The notes under the pieces were generated by a model. It had not been told where the DNA came from and did no database searches. It worked only from the letters and a program-made list of their open reading frames with translations. DNA of 64,000 nucleotides, taken from the NCBI GenBank assembly GCA_902464015.1, contig CABQHM010000011.1, forward strand, positions 6,563 through 70,562, written 5' to 3'. Below are positions 57,613 to 64,000 of this stretch, piece by piece. Position numbers and translations under genes: made by a program. The first letter of the stretch is position 1. The number at the start of each line of letters is the position of its first letter. The DNA is from an uncultured Coriobacteriales bacterium (GTDB lineage Bacteria > Actinomycetota > Coriobacteriia > Coriobacteriales > UMGS124).

Positions 57613-57940
57613 GTATACCTCCAGGGGGAGTGTCGGTAAGAATAGCCAAACATGCAACGCTACATGGTAGCCCATGCGACGGCCCGCCGACTGCACGCGT
57701 CGGCCCGCAACAAACTTAACAGCTATATTAAATAGGGGGAGGCGCGGGATTTGAATGCGAGTGCCGCCAACAGGTCTTCCCTGAATAATTAATCCCACTT
57801 ATTCGAACCATTATTTCCATTCAAGTTTGAGTTTATGCCGTCGAACCGAAACGATAAGGAAATCTCCACATCCCCGTGTTGAAACACAAATCGCGGGTTT
57901 ACCATCTGCGCGTTCGATATCGCCTTGAGGAAAAGGAACC
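57613..57940. other. Gene-free stretch between the lipoprotein and the cstA partner gene
   Basis: 328 bases. An AT-rich core (TATATTAAATA near 57723-57733, and 57785-57860) probably holds promoters for both divergent genes, but I could not fix a -35/-10 pair. No repeat or RNA motif was recognised. Confidence 0.4.
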
Positions 57941-58552
57941 ATGGACGACCAGACGATGGGGCACGACCCAGCCGCGCAGGCGCAGACGCTCATTATGCGC
58001 CAGGATGTATCCGAGCGCGCCAGGACTATGCTCAAGCGTCTTTTGGCTGCCCATGAAGTGTGGTTCGACGTGGAGCGCGATCGCACGGTCGCCGGTCGCG
58101 TCTTCCCCGGGGTTGCGGAGTACCACGAGCAGGGTGAGCGCTATGTGCTCACCAAGAGGGCCAAGCTCTGGGAGGTTGCCAGCAACGAATACGTCTTCTT
58201 CGACACCGTCGGGTTTCTCGAAGAAGGCGCATTCGAGGAGATGGTCTCCTTCATGAAGCAAAAGGCGCTCCCCGAGATGGTGCATCCGCATCCCGACCAC
58301 ATGTTCTCAAACCTTTCCCTGGTGCTCATCGCAGACTCGGTTGCCCCCGAGGTCGCGAAGGCCGTGCGTCGCACGCGCTTCCGCAAGAACTACAAGTGGG
58401 GCATCTGGGGCTGGAGTGACCTGCGGGTCGCCGTGGTGGACCTGGGGGAAGGCGAGTTCGGACGCGTGATGACAAACGCCGCAGGCAAGACCATCAAGAA
58501 GAACCTTGAGGCAAACCTGGCGCCTGCGGCACGGGAAAAGAAGGAGGACTGA
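57941..58552 (+). CDS. Uncharacterised protein encoded just upstream of cstA (203 aa)
   Basis: I do not recognise the family. It is soluble and has no cysteine; features are VWFDVERDRTVAGRVFPGVAEYHEQGERYVL, VFFDTVGFLEEGAFEEMVSFM, a strand-rich LVLIADSVAPEVAKAVRRTRF and a Trp-rich NYKWGIWGWSDLRVAVVDL, ending in a Lys/Glu tail. The FMNNLSLV-like DHMFSNLSLVLIAD is conserved-looking. AAAAGGA precedes the ATG. Only 5 bases separate it from cstA, so a linked role (regulation or assembly of the transporter) is likely but unproven. Confidence 0.8.
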   Translation: MDDQTMGHDPAAQAQTLIMRQDVSERARTMLKRLLAAHEVWFDVERDRTVAGRVFPGVAEYHEQGERYVLTKRAKLWEVASNEYVFFDTVGFLEEGAFEEMVSFMKQKALPEMVHPHPDHMFSNLSLVLIADSVAPEVAKAVRRTRFRKNYKWGIWGWSDLRVAVVDLGEGEFGRVMTNAAGKTIKKNLEANLAPAAREKKED

Positions 58553-58557
58553 AGGGA

Positions 58558-60327
58558 ATGAACGCCACACTCGTTCTTCTCGTTGCGATCGTCGTCCTCG
58601 TCGTGGGCTATGTCGCCTACGGCGGATGGCTCGCGAAGCAGTGGGGTCTCGACGACAGCAACGTCACCCCTGCGCATGCTCTTGAGGACGGCACCGACTA
58701 CGTGCCCGCCAAGCCCTACGTGGTGCTCGGCCACCACTTCTCGTCCATTGCCGGCGCCGGTCCCGTCAACGGCCCCATCCAGGCTGCCATCTTCGGCTGG
58801 GTGCCGGTGCTCCTGTGGATTCTCATCGGCGGCATCTTCTTCGGCGCCATGCACGACTTTGGTGCCCTGTTTGCCTCGCTTCGTCACAAGGGTCAGACGA
58901 TGGCCCAGGTCGTGGCCGCCAACATCGATGACGGCGCCAAGAAACTCTTCATTGTCTTCGCCTATCTCACGCTGATTCTCGTTGTGGCTGCCTTCGCCTC
59001 CATCGTGGCCTCCACCTTTGCCGTGACGGCCGACGCCAACGGCGTGATCGACATGTCCGAGGGCTCCACGAACCTGGCCAACGCCCGTACGGCCATGATT
59101 TCGGTGCTCTTCATCGTCTTCGCTATCGCTTGGGGCGCCCTTACCCGTGGCCGCAACCTGCCTGGCCCCGTGAACATCGTGGGTGCTATCGCCCTCATCG
59201 TGGTCATCGTCGTCCTCGGCTACAACATGCCGTTCATTCAGCTCGATGCCACTACTTGGATGTGGCTCGTGGGTGCCTACATCCTCATCGCCTCGGTTGC
59301 CCCGGTTTGGATTCTGCTCCAGCCTCGCGACTATCTGTCGAGCTACCTGCTCTACGGCATGATTGCCCTGGCCCTCGTGGGCGTCATCGGCGCCGGCATC
59401 ACGGGCAACCTGGGTGACTCCGCCTCCATCCCGGCTTTCACTGCCTTCAACGTCGACGCTTCGGTGAAGGGCGCCAGCAAGGTTGCCACCTCCGGCTTCC
59501 TGTTCCCGGCCCTGTTTATCACCATCGCCTGCGGCGCCATTTCCGGCTTCCACTCGCTGGTCGCCTCCGGCACCACCTCCAAGCAGCTCGACCGTGAGAC
59601 TCAGGCCAAGCCGATTGCTTACGGCGGCATGCTCCTCGAGTGCCTCGTGGCCGTCATCTCCCTGTGCGCCGTCGCCTTCGTGTTCAACGGCTACATGGAC
59701 GGCACCTACGCTTCCCCCACGGCGGTCTTTGCCGGCGGCCTGTCCAAGATGCTCGCCTGCGTCTTCGGCGCGGGTGCCGAGTCCATCGCGTACTCGCTGC
59801 TCATCCTGGCCGTTTCGGTGTTCTGTCTTACTTCGCTCGACACCGCCACCCGCCTTGCCCGCTACATGTTCCAGGAGTTCTTCATCCCCGTGGGCAAGAC
59901 CGTCGATGACGTCACCGGCTTCAAGAAGGTCCTCGTGAACCCTTGGGTCGGCACCATCATCACCGTCCTTGCCGGCGTGCTTCTGGGCCTGCACGGCTAC
60001 ACGCTCATCTGGCCGCTCTTCGGCGCCGCCAACCAGCTGCTCGCCGCGCTCGGCCTGCTCGCCGTGGCCGCCTTCCTGGGCAACATCGGCAAGAACAACA
60101 AGATGTTCTATATCCCCATGCTGTTCATGCTCATCGTCACGCTGTCCTCGCTGTGCCTGACCATCCAGGCCAAGGCCGCCATCATCTTCGGCGGCGGCCT
60201 CACCGAGGCCAACGCGGCTGCGACGCTCATGCAGTTCATCCTCGGCATCATCCTGGTTGTCCTCGCCATCATTCTGGCAGTCAAGGGCTGCAAGACCATC
60301 TTTGGCAAGAAGAAGGCCGTCGCTTAA
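58558..60327 (+). CDS. cstA: CstA-family carbon starvation / peptide or pyruvate transporter
   Basis: The 589-residue protein has about 16 helices and the CstA motifs YVPAKPYVVLGHHFSSIAGAGPVNGPI, GGIFFGAMHDFGALFASLR, PAFTAFNVD, SGFHSLVASGTTSKQL and LDTATRLARYMFQEFF. Known members import peptides or pyruvate. It is shorter than E. coli CstA (about 700 residues), matching the shorter Gram-positive and CstA-2 types. AAGGAGG and AAGGGA precede the ATG. Confidence 0.92.
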   Translation: MNATLVLLVAIVVLVVGYVAYGGWLAKQWGLDDSNVTPAHALEDGTDYVPAKPYVVLGHHFSSIAGAGPVNGPIQAAIFGWVPVLLWILIGGIFFGAMHDFGALFASLRHKGQTMAQVVAANIDDGAKKLFIVFAYLTLILVVAAFASIVASTFAVTADANGVIDMSEGSTNLANARTAMISVLFIVFAIAWGALTRGRNLPGPVNIVGAIALIVVIVVLGYNMPFIQLDATTWMWLVGAYILIASVAPVWILLQPRDYLSSYLLYGMIALALVGVIGAGITGNLGDSASIPAFTAFNVDASVKGASKVATSGFLFPALFITIACGAISGFHSLVASGTTSKQLDRETQAKPIAYGGMLLECLVAVISLCAVAFVFNGYMDGTYASPTAVFAGGLSKMLACVFGAGAESIAYSLLILAVSVFCLTSLDTATRLARYMFQEFFIPVGKTVDDVTGFKKVLVNPWVGTIITVLAGVLLGLHGYTLIWPLFGAANQLLAALGLLAVAAFLGNIGKNNKMFYIPMLFMLIVTLSSLCLTIQAKAAIIFGGGLTEANAAATLMQFILGIILVVLAIILAVKGCKTIFGKKKAVA

Positions 60328-60357
60328 GGCGCGCCCATATTGCCGAGCGCTTCCCAG

Positions 60358-60393
60358 GCCGTCGTCCGCATTGTGCGGGCGGCGGCTTTTTTT
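60358..60393 (+). terminator. Terminator of cstA
   Basis: GCCGTCGTCCGCA pairs with TGCGGGCGGCGGC over 13 positions including G-T pairs, then seven T. Confidence 0.9.
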
Positions 60394-60435
60394 CATGGCG
60401 CAAGGGAGCATGCGGCGGTCTGCGTGGTCGCCTCC

Positions 60436-60571
60436 AGCCTTCCCAGATGAGCATGCAAGAACACCCCGCCCGGCCTTTCCTGATGGGCACGAATATGTGC
60501 ATCCGGCCTCCCTAGATGAGCCTGTGTGGGTGTACTTGGCCTCTCCTGATGGGCCCACATGAAGTGCCTCG
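60436..60571. repeat. Tandem repeat with CU-rich box and GATG(A/G)GC
   Basis: Within the 514-base gap 60328-60841, four units of 33-36 bases begin GCCTTCCCAGATGAGC (60437), GCCTTTCCTGATGGGC (60473), GCCTCCCTAGATGAGC (60506) and GCCTCTCCTGATGGGC (60539). The first 16 bases are conserved, the rest is not. In the minus direction the frame reads 11-residue repeats containing AHxxRP, but nothing supports translation. The rest of the gap (60572-60841) is more AT-rich; TTGTGA near 60675 could be a -35 of gdhA but no clear -10 follows. Confidence 0.65.
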
Positions 60572-60841
60572 GGGCCGTTAACACATCGCCATCCAATCAG
60601 AAATCAAGCTGCAACACCTCATCTGCCTGGTATGGAGAAGTGTCAATAGACTATTTCCTCACTGTTAAATCAGCCTTGTGAGCCTGTTTCCCAATAGAGA
60701 ATTTGGCATCCTATGCACCGCTGGTTTTCACAGGCGTTTCAAAACGGCTTCGTGTGGTTTTGGGGCGTTCGACCATTTGGAAACAACCGACCGCGCGCGC
60801 CCCGCAGCACGGGACACCGACGGCGCTTTAAGGAGGAGCAC

Positions 60842-62197
60842 ATGAGCTACGCAAGCGACATTATCGAGCAGGTCAAGGTCAAGGACCCCAACCAGCCCGA
60901 ATTCATCCAGGCCGTCACTGAGGTCCTCACCTCGCTCGAGCCCGTGTTCGAGGCACACCCCGAGTATCAGCAGAACAAGATCCTCGAGCGCATCGTCGAG
61001 CCCGAGCGCGTCATCCAGTTCCGCGTGCCGTGGGTCGATGACAAGGGCGAGATCCAGGTCAACCGCGGTTTCCGCGTTGAGTTCAACTCTGCCATCGGTC
61101 CCTACAAGGGCGGCCTGCGCTTCAACCCCACGGTGTACCTGGGCATGTTGAAGTTCCTGGGCTTCGAGCAGATTTTCAAGAACGCCCTCACCACCCTTCC
61201 CATGGGCGGCGGCAAAGGCGGCTCGGACTTCGACCCCAAGGGCAAGTCCAACAACGAGATCATGCACTTCTGCCAGTCTTTCATGACTGAGCTCGCCCGC
61301 CACATCGGCCCCGACACCGATGTTCCCGCCGGCGACCTGGGCGTGGGCGGCCGCGAGATCGGCTACCTGTTCGGCCAGTACAAGCGCATCCGCAACGAGT
61401 GGTCGGGCGTGCTCACCGGCAAGGGCCTCAGCTTTGGCGGCTCCCTGGCCCGCACCGAGGCCACGGGCTACGGTCTGGTCTACTTCGTCGACGAGTACCT
61501 CAAGTGCCACGGCGACTCCTTCGAGGGCAAGAACGTCGTCGTGCATGGCTCGGGCAACGTCGCCATCTACGCCATCCAGAAGGTTGCCCAGCTCGGCGGT
61601 AAGACGCTTGCTTGCTCCGACACCAAGGGTTGGGTCTACGACGCCGAGGGCATCGACAACACCGTGCTCGAGGACATCTACAACAAGAAGCGTTCCGGCC
61701 ATGACGCCGGCGTGAGCCTGGCCCTGTACGTCGAGGCTCGCCCCAACGCTGAGTACCATGCCGGCGACGGCCGCGAGGTCTGGCAGATTCCCTGCGACAT
61801 CGCGCTGCCCTGCGCTCGTGAGAACACCCTGCACCTCGCTGACGCCAAGGCCCTGGTCGCCAACGGCTGCAAGGTCGTGGGCGAGGGCGCCAACATGCCC
61901 GCCACGCTCGACGCCACCGAGTACTTCCAGGCCAACGGCGTTGCCTTCTTCCCCGGCAAGGCTGCCAACGCCGGTGGCGTGGCCACCTCTGGTCTGGAGA
62001 TGTCGCAGAACTCTGAGCGCCTGTCCTGGACCTTCGAGCAGGTTGATGCCAAGCTTGAGGAGATCATGCGCGGCATCTACCACACCTGCGACGACGCCGC
62101 CCGCAAGTACGGCCACGAGGGCGATTTCGTCATGGGTGCCAACATCGCTGGCTTCGTGAAGGTCGCCGATGCCATGCTCGCCCAGGGTGTTTGCTAG
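60842..62197 (+). CDS. gdhA: Glutamate dehydrogenase
   Basis: The 451-residue hexameric-type enzyme has QFRVPWVDDKGEIQVNRGFRVEFNSAIGPYKGGLRF, LPMGGGKGGSDFDPKG with the catalytic Lys, PAGDLGVGGREIGYLFGQYK, and the nucleotide site VVVHGSGNVAIYAIQK. It interconverts glutamate and 2-oxoglutarate. GSGNVA with no clear basic residue pattern leaves NAD versus NADP open; length and layout match the bacterial NADP-type. AAGGAGGAG precedes the ATG at 60842; in-frame sequence further upstream has no homology. Confidence 0.96.
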   Translation: MSYASDIIEQVKVKDPNQPEFIQAVTEVLTSLEPVFEAHPEYQQNKILERIVEPERVIQFRVPWVDDKGEIQVNRGFRVEFNSAIGPYKGGLRFNPTVYLGMLKFLGFEQIFKNALTTLPMGGGKGGSDFDPKGKSNNEIMHFCQSFMTELARHIGPDTDVPAGDLGVGGREIGYLFGQYKRIRNEWSGVLTGKGLSFGGSLARTEATGYGLVYFVDEYLKCHGDSFEGKNVVVHGSGNVAIYAIQKVAQLGGKTLACSDTKGWVYDAEGIDNTVLEDIYNKKRSGHDAGVSLALYVEARPNAEYHAGDGREVWQIPCDIALPCARENTLHLADAKALVANGCKVVGEGANMPATLDATEYFQANGVAFFPGKAANAGGVATSGLEMSQNSERLSWTFEQVDAKLEEIMRGIYHTCDDAARKYGHEGDFVMGANIAGFVKVADAMLAQGVC

Positions 62198-62224
62198 TCT
62201 TCTTGCATCGTTTTGTGTGACAAG

Positions 62225-62263
62225 GCGGTCCTGCAACCAATTTGGCTGCGGGACCGCTTTTTT
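62225..62263 (+). terminator. Terminator of gdhA
   Basis: GCGGTCC (62225-62231) pairs with GGACCGC (62251-62257), with more pairing inside, and TTTTTT follows. Confidence 0.9.
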
Positions 62264-62336
62264 GTTGTGCGTGATGCGAAGCGGCTGTATGTGGGGTAGC
62301 CTAAGCGCCTGAACGGATCGAAGGGAAAGGATGGCC

Positions 62337-62924
62337 ATGTCAACCTCAGGCATAGAGCGTCATGCCGAGGACTTCTTCGCGTATGCGCATGAAGTCATCG
62401 ACGCAGGCAGGCTGCGTCTTGAGGCTGGTTTTGTGCAGCATGGAAGCACCTCGACGCTGCTGCACTCGCTTGCCGTTGCTGCCCGCGCCGACACCATGGC
62501 GCGTGTCTTTGGGTGCACTGAGCATCTGCTTGAGATTCGTCGCGCGGCGCTCTTGCATGACTACTACCTTTATGACTGGCATGTGCGTGGCGACAGCAGC
62601 GCCGGGCATGCCACCCATCATGCGGCCCGTGCGCTGGCGAACGCGCTTGAGGACTATCCCGACCTCACCGAGCGCGAATGCGACGCAATCCGTTGCCATA
62701 TGTTCCCGATCAACCCCACACCCCCGCGATATAGCGTGGGATGGTTTGTGACCTGCGCCGACAAGGTGTGCGCCTCGCACGAGACGTTCATGCGTTCGGA
62801 GCTGGCGTATCCCACGCTGCGTCGGCTTGCCGCTCTCTACATGCCCGATGTCGACTTGGGCGTGACGCCTGCTGGTCTCGTCATTGTGCCTGCGCAGCAC
62901 CTCGTTCGCGAGGGGGTGCGGTAG
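62337..62924 (+). CDS. HD-domain phosphohydrolase-like protein
   Basis: The 195-residue protein has the HD metal pattern: His in LLHSLAVAARADTMA, the HD pair in RRAALLHDYYLYDW, a further His in HATHHAARAL and Asp in FVTCADKVCASHE. Members hydrolyse nucleotides or other phosphates; the substrate is unknown. The ATG at 62337 lies seven bases after GGGAAAGG, so I prefer it to the ATG at 62331, which abuts the site. The next gene starts 2 bases after the stop. Confidence 0.85.
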   Translation: MSTSGIERHAEDFFAYAHEVIDAGRLRLEAGFVQHGSTSTLLHSLAVAARADTMARVFGCTEHLLEIRRAALLHDYYLYDWHVRGDSSAGHATHHAARALANALEDYPDLTERECDAIRCHMFPINPTPPRYSVGWFVTCADKVCASHETFMRSELAYPTLRRLAALYMPDVDLGVTPAGLVIVPAQHLVREGVR

Positions 62925-62925
62925 C

Positions 62926-63903
62926 TTGGATCAGCTTGCGGGCTTTGATTTCGCTTTGGTGTATTGGGTCGCCCGGATGGTGGCGTCCTTCTTCGCCTAT
63001 TCGTTTGCAGGTTGGCTCTTCGAGGTCATCATCTCGCTTTTCCAGCACCATCGTTTTGTCGACCGAGGGTTCTCGTTTGGTCCGGTGTGTCCCATCTACG
63101 GCGTCGGCGCGCTTCTGGCGGTGCTGTTTCTCTCGCACCTGACCGACCCCCTCGTTCAGTTTGTGGTGGGGTTCTTTGCCGCGGGTGTCCTTGAGTTTTC
63201 GACCTCTTGGGTGATGGAGCGCATGTTCCATGCGCGTTGGTGGGACTACTCCAACATCCCGCTCAACATCAACGGCCGCATCTGCGTGCCCGGGTTGCTC
63301 CTGTTCAGCTCGCTCATGCTATGTGTGAACTTCTTTGCCCAGCCCGCCCTGGAGGGCCTGTTCGACCTTGTGCCCGCGCAGGCGCTCGTGATGGCGACGA
63401 CCGCCGCGTCTGTCGTGTTTGCGGTAGACCTCACGGCAAGCTTCATTCATATGCGGGGCATGCTCGAGAAGGTACGTGGCATTCAGGGCGTTGTTTCCGA
63501 TCTTTCGGAGCGGGCGCATGATGCCCTCGACACGCTTGTTGATTTCAAAGACGGTCTGATGGAAAACATCAAGGCGATTGCAGACCCTGCGGTGCGTGAG
63601 GAGCTGCAGCTCAAGCTGAGGGGTGCCTGGCGCGACACGTGGTCGGGCTACGAGCGCAAGTCCATGCGCGACCCGCGCTTCAGGTTCACCCAGTACGGCG
63701 AGACGTTTGAGATGCTGCGCCGTGTGCGCCCCTGGGTAAAGAAGAAGGCGGCAGACATGTCCGACTCGCTGACGGCCGTGACCTCGAAGGTTGACGGTCG
63801 AGGGGACATGGCGCCCGCGGAAGATGAAGGGCCGTCCGCGGCACGGAACCAAGGACAGGCATGCCCTGCGGAACCAAGCAAGCATGCAGGTGATGTACAC
63901 TAA
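62926..63903 (+). CDS. CmpB-type membrane protein (putative ABC transporter permease, PF06541-like)
   Basis: The 325-residue protein has five to six helices in residues 1-185 with the family block FAYSFAGWLFEVIISLFQHHRFVDRGFSFGPVCPIYGVGALL and FSTSWVMERMFHARWWDYSNIPLNINGRICVPGLLLF. A long soluble, probably helical tail follows (about 190-325), ending in a Glu/Pro/Ala-rich stretch. The family name as an ABC permease is historical; function is unknown. The start is uncertain: TTG at 62926 fits coupling to the HD gene; GTG at 62884 or 62959 are alternatives. Confidence 0.78.
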   Translation: MDQLAGFDFALVYWVARMVASFFAYSFAGWLFEVIISLFQHHRFVDRGFSFGPVCPIYGVGALLAVLFLSHLTDPLVQFVVGFFAAGVLEFSTSWVMERMFHARWWDYSNIPLNINGRICVPGLLLFSSLMLCVNFFAQPALEGLFDLVPAQALVMATTAASVVFAVDLTASFIHMRGMLEKVRGIQGVVSDLSERAHDALDTLVDFKDGLMENIKAIADPAVREELQLKLRGAWRDTWSGYERKSMRDPRFRFTQYGETFEMLRRVRPWVKKKAADMSDSLTAVTSKVDGRGDMAPAEDEGPSAARNQGQACPAEPSKHAGDVH

Positions 63904-63922
63904 GAGCAGTTGTTAGGGCGAA

Positions 63923-63974
63923 GTGATGTGCCCGGAGAAGACAGCGCGCTTGAGGCTGCGACGGGGCACATCGC
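63923..63974 (+). promoter_or_regulatory. Hairpin in the leader of the next gene
   Basis: GTGATGTGCCC (63923-63933) pairs with GGGCACATCGC (63964-63974) over 11 positions with one G-T pair; the 30-base loop has GCGCGCTTGAGGCTGCG. It lies 20 bases before the next start codon and has no U-tract. Confidence 0.4.
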
Positions 63975-63994
63975 GTAGAGCGAAGGAGATGCTC

Positions 63995-64000
63995 ATGGGT
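63995..64000 (+). CDS. Start of an unidentified gene cut by the window edge
   Basis: ATG GGT at 63995 is preceded by GAAGGAG six to seven bases upstream, a good start signal. Only two codons (Met-Gly) are visible, so nothing can be said of the product. Confidence 0.5.

Noticed and set aside
58390..60558. 722-codon minus-strand frame opposite cstA
   Set aside because: Antisense to a clear CstA protein; its repeat-like N-terminus comes from the 60.4 kb tandem repeat, and no ribosome site precedes it.
60713..60841. N-terminal extension of GdhA by 43 residues
   Set aside because: No homology, Trp/Phe/Arg-rich composition, and a strong AAGGAGGAG sits just before the ATG at 60842.

Overview
The window is high-GC bacterial DNA with strong codon bias, short operons, frequent GTG starts and strong AAGGAGG-type ribosome binding sites. 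The gene set points to an anaerobic gut-type actinobacterium of the class Coriobacteriia. The evidence is Tat-exported flavoprotein reductases paired with LuxR regulators that carry a multi-helix membrane half, a giant 2-hydroxyacyl-CoA dehydratase activase, an NfnAB transhydrogenase, and ECF vitamin uptake. The genus (Collinsella/Olsenella-like) cannot be fixed from this sequence alone.

Layout. 1-6.4 kb: start of trmL, a TraX-family membrane protein, a 446-base intergenic stretch with an 82-base direct repeat, the 1470-aa activase, tRNA-Arg and the SRP RNA. 6.5-9.5 kb: a methionine-type ABC importer whose binding protein is fused to an FMN-binding domain. 9.7-15.1 kb: dnaX-ybaB-recR, interrupted by a truncated DUF4143 ATPase, a pair of perfect palindromes and a lone membrane protein. 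15.3-21 kb: a shikimate-kinase-like protein, tRNA-Gln, a PG-binding protein, a polyprenyl diphosphate synthase, tRNA-Leu, Ppx/GppA and a DivIC-like protein. 21.1-32.6 kb: glmU-prs-pth, nfnAB, asnS, rsmD, a Nim-like protein, initiator tRNA, an EF-G paralogue and a small unknown protein. 32.7-43.6 kb: a toxin-antitoxin pair and two reductase/LuxR modules, with an AGCS symporter, rdgB and dtd between them. 43.8-48.9 kb: a small protein, vanZ, an FMN riboswitch with ribU, ecfA1-ecfA2-ecfT and a GNAT acetyltransferase. 48.9-57.6 kb: a candidate structured RNA with four CU-rich anti-Shine-Dalgarno-like boxes, a leaderless GT8 glycosyltransferase, a transglutaminase-like protein and a complete dltABCD-dltX operon. 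The dlt block is bracketed by long palindromic repeats whose arms covary. 57.9-64 kb: cstA with a small partner, a second CU-rich tandem repeat, gdhA, an HD-domain protein and a CmpB-type membrane protein.

How it fits together. Flavin is a theme: regulated riboflavin uptake (FMN riboswitch, RibU, EcfAAT) sits near two exported flavin reductases and the FMN-domain methionine-binding protein. NfnAB, the activase, GDH, the symporter and CstA suit amino-acid and peptide fermentation. GT8, VanZ, the transglutaminase-like protein and Dlt form a cell-envelope cluster.

Most worth a second look: the anti-SD-like RNA at 49.1-49.4 kb, the covarying palindromic repeats at 50.7-50.95 and 57.05-57.38 kb, and the MetQ-FMN_bind fusion.
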